Assembly (NCBI GenBank): GCA_038040485.1
Contig: JBBPIE010000009.1
Span: 1-64,000, forward strand
Direction of reading: 5' to 3'
Length of the DNA stretch: 64,000 bases
Origin: Onstottus_B arcticum
Lineage (GTDB): Bacteria > Acidobacteriota > Blastocatellia > UBA7656
The stretch's first letter is position 1; every line of letters begins with the position of its first letter. The translations under genes were made by a program, and so were the position numbers. The notes below the pieces were generated by a model. That model saw only the letters and a program-made list of their open reading frames with translations, searched no databases and was not told where the DNA came from. Below, in pieces: positions 17,412 through 27,019 of the stretch.

Positions 17412-18530
17412 ATGAAATTCCGCCTGAACCGCGCAACACTGCTCAAGGAACTGAATCTCCTCCAGGGAATTGTAGAAAAAAAGACAACGATTCCGGTTCT
17501 GTCCAGCGTTTTGATAGAAGCTGTAAGTGAGTCTTTGGTCTCACTGGTGGCCACTGACCTTGACGTTTCCCTTCAAACTGAATGCGCTGCGGACGTTTCA
17601 GAAGTGGGTTCCGTCGTGTTGCAGGCGAGGAGATTATTCGACCTTGTGCGATACCTGCCGGATGCCGAGATCGAGTTCGCCAAAGAGGCTAACGACTGGA
17701 CCAGGATTACTTGTGCCGCTTCGGAGTTCCGGCTGGCGGGACAGGCCAAAGAACATTTCCCTTCCACACCAAAGCCCGGCAAAGCCGAGATGTCGATTCC
17801 GCCAACCGCGCTTCATAGCCTCATCAGCAAGACTGTGTATGCAATAACTCAGGAGGAGTCGCGCTACGCACTAAGCGGAGCCCTTCTCACTTTCTCGGAA
17901 GGCAAGCTCAGGATGGTTGCAACGGATGGACACAGACTCGCGCTTGCTGACTGCGAAATCGGAGCGCCGCCGGCGAGTGAAAAAGAGCAGTTGAGGGTTA
18001 TCATACCAAAGAAGGCTCTGACCGAGGTCTTGAAACTGACGGCAGCCGGCGACGAGGATATTGAGTTCTCGACTGATGCTAATCACTTGTATTTCAAACA
18101 AGGGCAGCGTCATCTTACGTCAAGAATGTTGGCCGGGCAGTTTCCGAACTATGATCTTGTGCTGCCAAAAGGCAATGACAAGGCCGTTACTCTTAACACA
18201 GAAAAGATCGCGCAAGCTGTTAGACGCGCTGCCCTGATGGCTGATGAGAGGAGTCATGGGATCAAGTACGAACTTGGTCAAGGAAGATTGAACATCAGCT
18301 CTCAAAGCGCGGATGTTGGAGAATCGAGAGAATCGATCGCCGTCGATTATACAGGAGCTGATTTGACGATCGGTTTCAATGCGCAATATTTGTTGGATTT
18401 TCTGGGTGTGGTAGCCACGGAAGAAATAGTGTTCGAGCTAAAGGACGAGCAAAGCCCGGCGCTTATGAAACCGGCCGGAGAACACAGCGATAGCTACAGG
18501 TACGTTGTCATGCCGATGCGGCTTCTCTAA
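17412..18530 (+). CDS. dnaN: DNA polymerase III beta sliding clamp
   Basis: The 372-residue protein has the family start MKFRLNRATLLKELNLLQGIVEKK, split as MKFRLNRATLLKEL and NLLQGIVEKK. Three repeated clamp domains of about 120 residues follow, with LSGALLTFSEGKLRMVATDGH mid-protein (as LSGALLTF and LRMVATDGHRLA). The end, YRYVVMPMRLL, is the hydrophobic pocket tail typical of DnaN. It encircles DNA and tethers the replicative polymerase. It lies in the classical dnaA-oriC-dnaN order. The ATG has AAAGG upstream. Confidence 0.97.
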   Translation: MKFRLNRATLLKELNLLQGIVEKKTTIPVLSSVLIEAVSESLVSLVATDLDVSLQTECAADVSEVGSVVLQARRLFDLVRYLPDAEIEFAKEANDWTRITCAASEFRLAGQAKEHFPSTPKPGKAEMSIPPTALHSLISKTVYAITQEESRYALSGALLTFSEGKLRMVATDGHRLALADCEIGAPPASEKEQLRVIIPKKALTEVLKLTAAGDEDIEFSTDANHLYFKQGQRHLTSRMLAGQFPNYDLVLPKGNDKAVTLNTEKIAQAVRRAALMADERSHGIKYELGQGRLNISSQSADVGESRESIAVDYTGADLTIGFNAQYLLDFLGVVATEEIVFELKDEQSPALMKPAGEHSDSYRYVVMPMRLL

Positions 18531-18566
18531 GCCAACACCCCATAAGCTAAGTGGTAATTCCTACTT

Positions 18567-19280
18567 TTGGATCAAATGTTGGATAACAACGGCAAGTTAG
18601 TTCTCGTAGTAGATGACAACACGTCGATTCGCGCGATAGTCCGAGGCTACTTAAGCGACAGGGGATACTCAGTCATGGAGGCCGCGGATGGCGTTCGTGG
18701 TCTGGAAATGGCTCTCTCGGCGCAGCCGGGCGTAATAGTTCTTGATGTAGTGATGCCCGGCATGGATGGTCTTACGGTTTGTCACTTGCTGCGCGAGAAG
18801 GGCGTGACTACCCCGGTTATTATGCTGACTGAGAAAATCGAAATCGAAGACAAGATAGCTGGATTCTCAGGCGGCGTTGATGACTATCTTGGCAAACCCT
18901 TCAACCCAGTTGAATTGGAACTCAGAATAGAGGCATTGTTACGGCGGTCAAGCGGTTCAGTCAAGAGTGCGGAACCAGTCATAACGCGAGGAGATTTGAC
19001 GGTTGATCCCAACCGGCACCTGGTTACAATTAGTGATCGAGAAGTGGTCCTTACGCCAATGGAGTTCAGCATTCTCAAGTTTCTCGCCTCGAATCCCGGA
19101 CATGTCTACTCGCGCCAGGACATTTTGACGGCCATCTGGGAAACGGCATACGAGGGCTACAAACGTAATATCGACCCGCATGTGAACCGGCTAAGAACGA
19201 AGATCGAAGACGACCCAAAAAGTCCGAAATATGTCCTAACGGTGTGGGGTGTTGGGTATAAGTTTAATGAGTCTCTTTAG
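18567..19280 (+). CDS. OmpR/PhoB-type response regulator
   Basis: The product of about 235 residues has a receiver domain (about 10-125) with acidic pair VVDDN, phospho-acceptor in VIVLDVVMPGMDG and the conserved Lys in LGKPF. A winged-helix DNA-binding domain (about 140-235) has VVLTPMEFSILKFLASNPG and ends VLTVWGVGYKFNESL. The start is uncertain: TTG 18567 or ATG 18576. No sensor kinase lies nearby, so its signal and targets cannot be read. It follows dnaN by only 36 bases and may share its transcript. Confidence 0.88.
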   Translation: MDQMLDNNGKLVLVVDDNTSIRAIVRGYLSDRGYSVMEAADGVRGLEMALSAQPGVIVLDVVMPGMDGLTVCHLLREKGVTTPVIMLTEKIEIEDKIAGFSGGVDDYLGKPFNPVELELRIEALLRRSSGSVKSAEPVITRGDLTVDPNRHLVTISDREVVLTPMEFSILKFLASNPGHVYSRQDILTAIWETAYEGYKRNIDPHVNRLRTKIEDDPKSPKYVLTVWGVGYKFNESL

Positions 19281-19464
19281 TTGCAACATCTTTCGCCTGC
19301 TCCGATGACGCCATCTCTGTGACTGACCACTAAGGACGAGATTCTGCGAGTCGCCACAAGCAATCTGAGCAAGTCTTCTCACCATATAGTTCCAAGCCCC
19401 GCATTGCTGTTCAATAATTCAATACTGTATTCTTAACCAGATCGTTTGTGGCCCCAGGAGCGAA

Positions 19465-20493
19465 GTGCGAATGTACGACCTGATCATCGTTGGAAGCGGT
19501 CCGGCCGGATTGGCGGGGGCGCTCAGGGCTCGGGACCGCGGACTCGACTATGTCGTACTCGAGCGTGGCGCTCTGGCAAACACGGTGTACAGTTATCCGA
19601 TCGGAGACGTGCTGTTTTCCAGCTCAGACGAGGTTGAAATAGACTCGGGCTCCCTCCCAATAGACCGCAAGCCTACTCGCGAAGAACTGCTTGATCACTA
19701 TCGCCTGCTGGTAATCCGCCGCAGGATCGAAGTGCGAGTCGGAGAAGAAGCGCGGAGCCTCACTAGCGGAGATGGTCATCTCCTGGTACGCACGACGAGC
19801 GGAGTATTCCGAGCACAAGCGGTGCTCGCAGCGATTGGCGGATTCGGCCGTCGTCGGCTTCTCAATGTGCCGGGCGAAGTAGTGTCGCGAGTCTCCTATC
19901 GCTTTATCGAAGCGCACCCTTTCGCTCTCAAACAAGTATTGGTGATCGGCGGCGGAAACTCAGCAGCCGAAGCGGCGCTGTTTCTAGCGAAAGCCGGCGC
20001 CGATGTAACTCTAGCCATTCGGCGCGCCGATATAAGGCGCGGAGTCGAACCCCAAGACAATGTAAACTCGGAGCGCGGTAGCCTACGTGCTACGATCAAA
20101 CCATGGGTCCTCGATCCGCTCGAGACAGCCGCCAGGGAGGGCGGACTACGAATACTGACCTCAACCGAGATACTCGAAGTACTGTCCGGATCCGCGCTTC
20201 TTCGGACAACTCATAACGGAGTCGTGAGCACGTTTGAAGTGAAGTGCGATCACATCTTCGCGCTCCTCGGCGCGGACCCTGACACCTCACTACTTGAAAC
20301 CGCCGGCGCGAGGATGGCCGATGATGGCCGACCCGTGTATTCTCAAGAGACGTTTGAAACTACGATTCCTGGATTGTTTGTTGCGGGGCATGTAACGCGG
20401 GATGTTCACATCAAGAACGCCATACGCGCTGCGAGGCGAGTGGTAGACTACATCGCGGAGAGCGTTGAACAGAGAATGGCTTGCAGAGCTTGA
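19465..20493 (+). CDS. YpdA-like FAD/NAD(P)H oxidoreductase
   Basis: The 342-residue flavoprotein has two Rossmann motifs: LIIVGSGPAGLAGAL near residue 6 (FAD) and VLVIGGGNSAAEAALFLAK near 155 (NADPH). GLFVAGHVTRDVHIKNAI near 310 is the C-terminal FAD motif. It lacks the CxxC of thioredoxin reductase. Length and layout fit the YpdA branch, whose Bacillus and Staphylococcus members reduce bacillithiol disulfide. The substrate here is unproven. The start may be GTG 19465 or ATG 19471; AGGAG lies at 19456-19460. Confidence 0.7.
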   Translation: MRMYDLIIVGSGPAGLAGALRARDRGLDYVVLERGALANTVYSYPIGDVLFSSSDEVEIDSGSLPIDRKPTREELLDHYRLLVIRRRIEVRVGEEARSLTSGDGHLLVRTTSGVFRAQAVLAAIGGFGRRRLLNVPGEVVSRVSYRFIEAHPFALKQVLVIGGGNSAAEAALFLAKAGADVTLAIRRADIRRGVEPQDNVNSERGSLRATIKPWVLDPLETAAREGGLRILTSTEILEVLSGSALLRTTHNGVVSTFEVKCDHIFALLGADPDTSLLETAGARMADDGRPVYSQETFETTIPGLFVAGHVTRDVHIKNAIRAARRVVDYIAESVEQRMACRA

Positions 20494-20524
20494 CGGGGAG
20501 CGGTAACGATTCAGGCGACTAAAA

Positions 20525-22345
20525 ATGGTGGAAGACGATCAAGATTCGAGCCCTTCCGGCAGGCGTGATACTGACTCGATTGTCGAGCAGTTGAGCCCGG
20601 CTACCGGACTCGAGACTGACTCGCCCAAGGATTCTGCGCCGACATACGCTGGCGTTGAAAACGTGGAGTCGGCGGCGAACGCGGATGTCGCTCCGTCTGT
20701 TTCCCCCGCTCCGCATAGGGCGGATTCTCGTTGGAGAGTGCTGGCCGCCATCTCTGCGGTGCTGCTCACCGCGTTGACTATCGCAGCCGTTTACTTACTC
20801 ACCAGGAAGCCTTCCACCGTCGATCAAGTTGTAATCCTCACTGTGCCATCCGGGGCAGAGATCAAACTTGACGCCAAGGACTACGGACATTCTCCGGTTA
20901 AACTGGAGCAGCTTCCGATCGGAACTTATACGATTACGATAACAAAGGAAGGGTTTGAGCCGATCATCAGCCAGGAGACGATTTTCGAATCTAGGCCATA
21001 CGAGTACAAGCTCAAGCCCCTGCCGCCATCGGGCTTCGCCAATCTACCGCCGGACGAAGCGATAAGAACATATCAGCAGCAGGCGGAAGACGCGTTTGCG
21101 CGCGGTTACTACGGGATCGTCTATGAGGGGAGTGCTCTCAGTTATGCGATGCTCATCCTGGATCTCGACGGGTCTAACGCGTTCGCGCTCGAGATGCAGG
21201 AGCGCATACGCAAGACCGCGCACCAGTCCGGCCAAGGGGCGATTTCGCGCGGCGACCTGGCGCAGGCGCAGGAGATTTATGGCTTCCTGACCGAATACTT
21301 TCCTAAGGATGAGGAAGCGCGAGCCGCTTTGGTGAAGGTCGAGAGCCAGCTATCCAACCGTCGAGGCGAACTTCGAGGGCTGGTACGCAAAGCCGAGGAA
21401 GCGCTCAAGGCTGGAAATCTGATAGAGCCCAAAGACGCCAGCGCCTATTATTACTCGAACCAGGCGCTCGCAATCAATCGCCAGGATGCCGACGCGCGAA
21501 GGGTCCGCAATCAGGTGAGAGAAAAGCTTGCTGCGCACAGCGAACAGGCGTTCGGCCGCGGCGACGCCGAAGCCGCGATCAAACAACTTGAGCATCTCAC
21601 GCAGCTGTTTCCCGAGGACAAACCGCTCCGCGCGCGCCTTCGCGAGATGTTCTCAGTGCGAAACGCCGAAGCGGCCAAGGCGAACGAACCCAGCTCTCGT
21701 CGAGTTCGCGGGCTCGATCTGTATCGCAACGAGCGATACAGTGACGCGATTCCCGACCTTCAGTTTGCGATGCTTAACGGGCTCGGCAAAACTGACGTCG
21801 TGTTCGCGCTGGCACGCTCGTACATGATGACCGGTGATCTTGACAAGGCGACATTCTTCTTTCGCAAGGTGCCTGAATCCGGCGATGACTCATACCGCTC
21901 GGGCATCGCCGCCCTTGGTGAAATAGCAAGGTTACAGGGCGACACGCCAACGGCTCTCGAAAGGTTCAAGGAAGCACGACGATTGGGCGGCAGTCTCATC
22001 TATCCGATCGCAACGCTTGACGACAAGATCGAGAAGATAGAGAGACGGGAAAGGGAGAAGGCGGCGGAACCGACTCCGTTGACGCTCCAGGTAAGACATC
22101 TTCACGGCGGGTTGCTTGGCGGTTCCTGTGGCGGACCGCTCTCGGTCAATTCTACTGGTGTCCGCTACGACGGAAGCGAGCATCAGTTTTCGGCGAACCT
22201 CGTGGGTGTGGGCGTTGAGATTTCCAGGGACGAGATGAGCGTGAAGTTCCAGAAGAGTGTGCAAAAGTTCAAAGTCGCAAGATCCGAGGGGGAGCGCTTC
22301 AGAGAAGCGCTCTCACGATTCCAGCAGACCTACTCCAGCAAATAG
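20525..22345 (+). CDS. Membrane-anchored PEGA and TPR protein
   Basis: The 606-residue protein has a Pro/Ser/Asp-rich N-terminus (1-70), one membrane helix at about 74-94 and an extracytoplasmic PEGA domain at about 103-150 (VPSGAEIKLDAKDYGHSPV, then LPIGTYTITITKEGFEP). TPR-like helices follow from about 180 to 510, and a C-terminal beta-rich domain at about 520-606. PEGA/TPR proteins are common in Acidobacteria, often near signalling proteins. A scaffold role at the envelope is likely but unproven. It lies 31 bases after the flavoprotein. Confidence 0.75.
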   Translation: MVEDDQDSSPSGRRDTDSIVEQLSPATGLETDSPKDSAPTYAGVENVESAANADVAPSVSPAPHRADSRWRVLAAISAVLLTALTIAAVYLLTRKPSTVDQVVILTVPSGAEIKLDAKDYGHSPVKLEQLPIGTYTITITKEGFEPIISQETIFESRPYEYKLKPLPPSGFANLPPDEAIRTYQQQAEDAFARGYYGIVYEGSALSYAMLILDLDGSNAFALEMQERIRKTAHQSGQGAISRGDLAQAQEIYGFLTEYFPKDEEARAALVKVESQLSNRRGELRGLVRKAEEALKAGNLIEPKDASAYYYSNQALAINRQDADARRVRNQVREKLAAHSEQAFGRGDAEAAIKQLEHLTQLFPEDKPLRARLREMFSVRNAEAAKANEPSSRRVRGLDLYRNERYSDAIPDLQFAMLNGLGKTDVVFALARSYMMTGDLDKATFFFRKVPESGDDSYRSGIAALGEIARLQGDTPTALERFKEARRLGGSLIYPIATLDDKIEKIERREREKAAEPTPLTLQVRHLHGGLLGGSCGGPLSVNSTGVRYDGSEHQFSANLVGVGVEISRDEMSVKFQKSVQKFKVARSEGERFREALSRFQQTYSSK

Positions 22346-22551
22346 AGAGTCACGAATCGACTCAATCTTTGCTTGCTGATCAAGAAGCGTCCCTGCAACC
22401 CCTACCCGCGCAGGGAATTCCCAAGCCGCTGGCTTTGCCCTATAGTCATGGCGTCATCGAGTAAAAGGTGACGAACGAGCGAAATCGAACAAGGCTCTCA
22501 AGCTTCCGCTAAATTAACGAAGAGCCAGTCGTGTTTGGGGGAGTGAGTCTC

Positions 22552-23856
22552 TCAAGAAGCAGTCTTGGCCCGGCCTTCGTGTTCAGTCATTAGGGCTGAC
22601 ATCTGATCGGCAACTTCAACCGGAAAGCAGACCCGATCGATTCTGTAGCCGCGCATTCCCCGAACAACCTCCGATATTTCGCTGATCTCGCGAATAGGCG
22701 AGCCAGTCTCACCCGCTTCGACATAGATCAGCCCGCTCGGGTCAATGCTCGCCGGAGAGTAATACCCGTAGTACGGAGTGTCCGCCGCCCGGTCCATAAG
22801 GAGGTAGTATTCCGGATCAAAGCCTGCGCGTTCAACCGCCTCGTGAGCCCGCTTCCAGAACTGATCAAACGAGTCGCCCGACAGATGCACATCGACAGCC
22901 TTGAAAAGCCTTCTGGCCATAAACCTCCCGGCCAGGTCGGCGAGCATTGGATCCGGATCCCGCGACCATTGCTTCAGATGAAAAGTCAGGTCGGTATCGT
23001 CGAGTTGAAGGTACTCGGAAGTGCTTATTGCTTCGCCCGTCAGCAACCTCTCGAAAGCGGAGTCGGGCATTCGAAAGCGAAGGTGTCCAAGCTGCAACAA
23101 AGCGCGAGCACGGTTGAGCGTCGCAACCAGCACCGCTTCTGCCGACCTCAGCGTGCGATGAAAGTAAACCTGCCGGAACATGTAGTACCTGGCTTGCAAG
23201 TATTCTTCGACCGCGTAGAGCCCTTTCGCCTCGACGTAGACCCGCTGAGACTCGTCAATCTTGAGCGCGTGCAACACCCACTCTGAGTCGAACATTCCAT
23301 ACTTCGCGCCGGTCATCAGGCTGTCGCGCATCAGGTAGTCCATCCGATCGCAATCAAGCTGCGACGAAACGAGTTGGGAAACAAAAGCCGGCGAGTAGCT
23401 GTGCTTGTAGAGCGAGGCGAGCTTATCGGGAAGCGAGGCTTCGAACGACCGCAGCTTGCGATTGACCTCGGTGTTCTCGTCCAGCACGACGCGGCAAGTC
23501 CAGTCCTCGTGATGAAAGCCAAACACCTTTTCTATGACGTGCGAGAAGGGGCCGTGACCTAGGTCGTGAAGCAGCGCCCCGGCGCGGCCGACAACGCGAT
23601 CCTCGTCGCTGATCTTGTGATGCGAACCTAATAAATCAAGCGCGCGTGTCATCAGATGCATCACCCCGAGCGAGTGAGTGAATCGGCTGTGCTCGGCGCC
23701 TTGATAGGTGAACATAGCCAGCCCAAGCTGCTTGATCCGACGCAGCCGCTGGAACTCGAGCGAGTCGATGAGTTCGACAATCAGCCGGTCGTCGGGCCGC
23801 GCTTCGTCGAGCGAGATGATGTTGTGGAGTGGGTCTCGATAATTTCGTTGAGGCAA
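22552..23856 (-). CDS. HD-domain phosphohydrolase (YdhJ/SAMHD1-like)
   Basis: The 434-residue protein begins RNYRDPLHNIISLDE, the usual N-terminus of this family. It has HSRFTHSLGVMHL near 55-70, the HD dyad GALLHDLGHGPFSH near 93-106 and DCDRMDYLMRDSLMTG near 170. These form the metal centre of dGTPase/SAMHD1-like enzymes, which act on nucleotides. The start is TTG 23856 with GAGG upstream; no ATG fits better. It sits after a pseudogene block on the same strand. Confidence 0.82.
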   Translation of the reverse strand: MPQRNYRDPLHNIISLDEARPDDRLIVELIDSLEFQRLRRIKQLGLAMFTYQGAEHSRFTHSLGVMHLMTRALDLLGSHHKISDEDRVVGRAGALLHDLGHGPFSHVIEKVFGFHHEDWTCRVVLDENTEVNRKLRSFEASLPDKLASLYKHSYSPAFVSQLVSSQLDCDRMDYLMRDSLMTGAKYGMFDSEWVLHALKIDESQRVYVEAKGLYAVEEYLQARYYMFRQVYFHRTLRSAEAVLVATLNRARALLQLGHLRFRMPDSAFERLLTGEAISTSEYLQLDDTDLTFHLKQWSRDPDPMLADLAGRFMARRLFKAVDVHLSGDSFDQFWKRAHEAVERAGFDPEYYLLMDRAADTPYYGYYSPASIDPSGLIYVEAGETGSPIREISEISEVVRGMRGYRIDRVCFPVEVADQMSALMTEHEGRAKTAS

Positions 23857-23898
23857 GATGAACCTCGCGCTGCGCCGTCTTTCGCAGTTCCGATACTA

Positions 23899-24054
23899 TC
23901 ACGGCTCAAGCACGAGGGCATCTTGCGAAACAGCGATTTGCTCGACGCTAATCATCGGCCTTCTGTCCGCCAGAACTCGCCGCAACCGATGCTCGCCCGC
24001 CATCTCTTCGAGAAGCATCTTCAACGGTTTCTTCGCGAATAATTGATTGGCCAT
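23899..24054 (-). pseudogene. N-terminal remnant of an APC-family amino acid permease
   Basis: A 51-codon frame opens MANQLFAKKPLKMLLEEMAG, then EHRLRRVL. That is the start of APC-family permeases, which normally continue into GxIIGxGIF and twelve membrane helices. Here it switches to unrelated sequence and stops at 23899-23901. A GGAGG motif remains upstream. I read it as the scar of a deletion. A short functional protein is possible but unlikely. Confidence 0.5.
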
Positions 24055-24136
24055 CTTCTGAACCTCCGCGGTCAATCCGGCTTTCGGGAGCGTGCGGCGA
24101 GTATAGGAGGGTTTGCAGTGGCGCAGAATCAGTTTG

Positions 24137-24466
24137 TCACGAAGCGTTTGGTGACGGCCCGGATGGTTGGGAGTCGTCGCCGTTCCGATAGTCGATCAGG
24201 CATCGGAACACATGGCCCCACAGAATGTCATTCGAAGCTGACTCGGCCGCGACTATGACGTTAAAAGTCTTGATGTCGTTGGCTGTCGCCAGAGTCAGGG
24301 TACCGCCGTACGCACCCAACTCGCCTTTGTAGACCTAGGCTTCTTCCGGCGTAGCGCCTTCAAACGGTGGATCGGGAACGCCTGTGGCTCCGCGCGGCTC
24401 CGGACGAGCACACGCGTAGAATGCCAGCAGCAGGGCTAAGGCTACAGCGGCGATACATCCCTTCAT
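24137..24466 (-). pseudogene. Remnant of a family-5 solute-binding lipoprotein
   Basis: From ATG 24466 (GGAG upstream) the frame encodes a lipoprotein signal, MKGCIAAVALALLLAFYAC, then reaches an in-frame TAG after GATPEEA. The same frame resumes VYKGELGAYGGTLTLATAND, then IKTFNVIVAAESAS and ILWGHVFRCLIDYRNGDD. This is the N-terminus of oligopeptide-type ABC binding proteins (SBP_bac_5). Homology ends near 24170 and a stop follows at 24137. With the permease fragment downstream it marks a decayed transport locus. Confidence 0.6.
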
Positions 24467-24778
24467 TGGATCTCCTTCAGGTAACAACGCCGGCTATGGA
24501 AAGGAGCGTTCTGGTCCCATGCGTAGTAAGCAGTCAGATCAGACTAGCAGGCGCTATCCTACTACCCCACTTAGAAGAGCGGTACCGAAGCCGATCAGAA
24601 GGTTATTGCTGTTGCTTGCAGGCGTGGGCGAGACCGATGAAAGGATTGTTGGAATCAACGTGTGCCGTCGGTAAAACCTGCGAGGACGCTCAGCCTGGGT
24701 GAGACGAGTGTCAACGCGCCGACCAGTTCAGCGGCTGCGTCTGTATTCAGCTGCTTGCAGAGGAGCGTACTGCGACGA
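24467..24778. other. Intergenic region without an identified gene
   Basis: About 310 bases between the 3' end of the metalloprotease gene and the start of the lipoprotein remnant. I see the ribosome-binding site of the remnant near 24473 and no convincing gene, tRNA or repeat. Confidence 0.5.
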
Positions 24779-26203
24779 TCAAGGCACCAGGAACACGTCC
24801 CAAGCCCATCTGCCCACTTGCGCACCCTGGGCATCTCTTACTTTAGCTCGATATCTGAACCTGTTGCCGTACTGATCAACTCGCCTTGATTCCCGATAAT
24901 AAAGCTCGATGGACCTTAACCCTAACGCGGGCAGTGCGTGAAGCTCCGCCGACTCTGATGATCCGTTGTGATTCGTATCCTGCCACAGCAGGAGGCTCGA
25001 GAATATGGCATCACGCGCATCGATTACGCCGTCACGATTACCGCCGTTAGCGCGCTTGTCAAATTCAGCTAGCGCTAGAAACCCATTTCGATCCGGCGAC
25101 GGCGGCTGGGGAGTGAAGTTGCCGAACAACTCTTTGCCGTCGTCGATAATTCCATTGCCGTTTCGATCGAGCGCGAGCCACGCGTTATCTGAATTTGCCG
25201 GCGTCCACGATGGATGGTCGACTCTTCCATCACCGTTGATGTCAAACTGCACGCCGTTAATACCGTTGGTCAGGTTTAAGCCATTGCCACTAATATCAAT
25301 CAGAATGGGACAGGAAGTGCAGCAGCAAGTCTGCCAAGCGAAGGCCGGGGAGGGACATCCTGTTTGTGGGTAGGCGCAAAAGTCTGCTCCCCCGTAACCG
25401 CATCCTGATTCGAGCGGAGGCGTACAAGGCTCAGGGCATGAGCCGCCGCAATTGTTAAGTGGGTCGTAGTTGCTGTCATTGCAATCGGTACAGCTATTCC
25501 AGCCATCTCCGTCGGCGTCTATGGATTCGCAACCACCGCCGCCACCGCCGCCACTTCCGTATTGACCCACCGCATTCGTCTTGGTGTTGTCACATGTAGT
25601 GGGGCCCTGCGGGGAACTCAATTGCCCTTGGCCACAGTTGGTGGACATAACTGATGCATCCGGCGTAGAACCCTGCGGGTTACCGCAGGTGCAGTTTGTG
25701 CAATTATCGAGGCCAAATGTATGCCCGACCTCGTGGGCCATGATGTTCGCTATCTGCCATGAAGACAGATTGTTAGCTTGGTTTCCATTAAGGCTTATCA
25801 AGGCATTTTTGCGACTGGCCCCGGTCGTATCGCCATCCGCAGTACCTGGACAAGTTGGACAGGTAGGTGGCGGTTGATTGGTCACCTGCATTGTGTTGGT
25901 TCCACTCAAAGGCGTTGAGTTATATGTTGGGGGGAGGAACGTCACACCAGAGTTATTCCCGCTAGCACCGTTCGCACTGTTCCAGTTGGCGAGAGCCGTC
26001 GCTATACCTTGCTTCTGAGCGGAACTGAAACTTGAGTCTATGTTGACCTGAACTTGCGCGTCTTTAGGCCAAGCATACTGTGCGGAAATGGCAGGCGGCT
26101 GGCAGTTGGTTTGTAGAACCGCCGTTTGTGGACAGAGCAGCAGCCAGAGACTCAACACAACGATAAAGGAAATGGTCTGAGGTTGAATGCGGCTACTTGT
26201 CAT
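24779..26203 (-). CDS. Secreted matrixin-like zinc metalloprotease with calcium-loop repeats
   Basis: The 474-residue protein has a signal peptide (about 1-30). The zinc motif HEVGHTFGLDN lies near residue 156, with a candidate Met-turn at SVMSTN near 185; this fits metzincins of the matrixin group. A Gly-rich spacer and Cys-rich region follow (DADGDGWNSCTDCNDSNYD). EF-hand or RTX-like calcium loops come next: DINGDGRVDHP, DRNGNGIIDDGKELFG and DRNGFLALAEFD. The gene starts 4 bases after the upstream gene's stop, so it is the third member of an operon with two exported paralogues. Confidence 0.75.
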   Translation of the reverse strand: MTSSRIQPQTISFIVVLSLWLLLCPQTAVLQTNCQPPAISAQYAWPKDAQVQVNIDSSFSSAQKQGIATALANWNSANGASGNNSGVTFLPPTYNSTPLSGTNTMQVTNQPPPTCPTCPGTADGDTTGASRKNALISLNGNQANNLSSWQIANIMAHEVGHTFGLDNCTNCTCGNPQGSTPDASVMSTNCGQGQLSSPQGPTTCDNTKTNAVGQYGSGGGGGGGCESIDADGDGWNSCTDCNDSNYDPLNNCGGSCPEPCTPPLESGCGYGGADFCAYPQTGCPSPAFAWQTCCCTSCPILIDISGNGLNLTNGINGVQFDINGDGRVDHPSWTPANSDNAWLALDRNGNGIIDDGKELFGNFTPQPPSPDRNGFLALAEFDKRANGGNRDGVIDARDAIFSSLLLWQDTNHNGSSESAELHALPALGLRSIELYYRESRRVDQYGNRFRYRAKVRDAQGAQVGRWAWDVFLVP

Positions 26204-26207
26204 TGCT

Positions 26208-26972
26208 TCAACCGCCTTTTCTCACGTGCAGCGCTATAGCCTCGCGCACTGCGTTCAAGAAAGCGCTTTCACTGTATGTCTCATAGATGGCAAATTGTTG
26301 TGGCTGATCCAAGGGGAAGACCCGATTCTCGCGCAATTCATATCCAGTCAGGATGGTATAGTCATTCCCCTGCTCGTTGTGCTTAAGAAAAAGCACATAT
26401 TGCCGACCTGTGAGTGGCATACCCTGGTGGAGGATTTCGTATCGGATTATGCGCCCAGATGGAAGCTGGACATCCGCACCCTCGCGCACCGCAATGATTG
26501 ACTGGACTGATTGACTACCATCGTCCTTAAGGACCTCATTGATCTGGACTGTAAACTCGGAATAAGCGCCGGTTCTATCATTTGATAGGTAGCCAATGGC
26601 GCTAGTAACCTGGCCTATTACCACAAGATCGCTTTGGGCTGCTGGAAGTGCGGAGATTTGCAGATACCAGTCATTGATTGAACTTCGCCCCGTCGTGTCA
26701 GGAGACGCTTCATCGAATGGCACCGTGAATCTCTTATCAAAGCGGCCACTCCTGGCGAGTCTTATGGCACGCTCTGCCGGCTCGCTGGGTAATTGCGCCG
26801 AGTAGACCGCGAGAGGCTTCTTATTCCCGTCTTCGCCCTCTGTAGTCTTTTTCTGACTAGCGAAAGCTGACTCGGCGGGGTCTCGGCCCGGCAATGCCGC
26901 CAGCACGGTCAGCACAGCAACGATCAATGCCCCGAGCACCACAAGTTTGAACAGAATCTTTTCGCTTACCAT
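26208..26972 (-). CDS. Exported protein of unknown function, paralogue 2
   Basis: The 254-residue protein has an N-terminal membrane helix or signal (about 8-27) and a soluble domain with SDLVVIGQVTSAIGYL near 112 and YSEFTVQINEVLKDD near 137. GRQYVLFLKHNEQGNDYTIL follows near 190. The same pattern, a VVIG strand, an EVLKD helix and a YVLFL strand, occurs in the gene just upstream, so the two are paralogues. I know no function. AAGGAGG precedes the ATG. It may act with, or be cut by, the metalloprotease encoded 4 bases downstream. Confidence 0.7.
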   Translation of the reverse strand: MVSEKILFKLVVLGALIVAVLTVLAALPGRDPAESAFASQKKTTEGEDGNKKPLAVYSAQLPSEPAERAIRLARSGRFDKRFTVPFDEASPDTTGRSSINDWYLQISALPAAQSDLVVIGQVTSAIGYLSNDRTGAYSEFTVQINEVLKDDGSQSVQSIIAVREGADVQLPSGRIIRYEILHQGMPLTGRQYVLFLKHNEQGNDYTILTGYELRENRVFPLDQPQQFAIYETYSESAFLNAVREAIALHVRKGG

Positions 26973-27019
26973 ACCCAGTTCCTCCTTGTCCCACAGTTGA
27001 GAATTCCAAGTGTTGAGGA

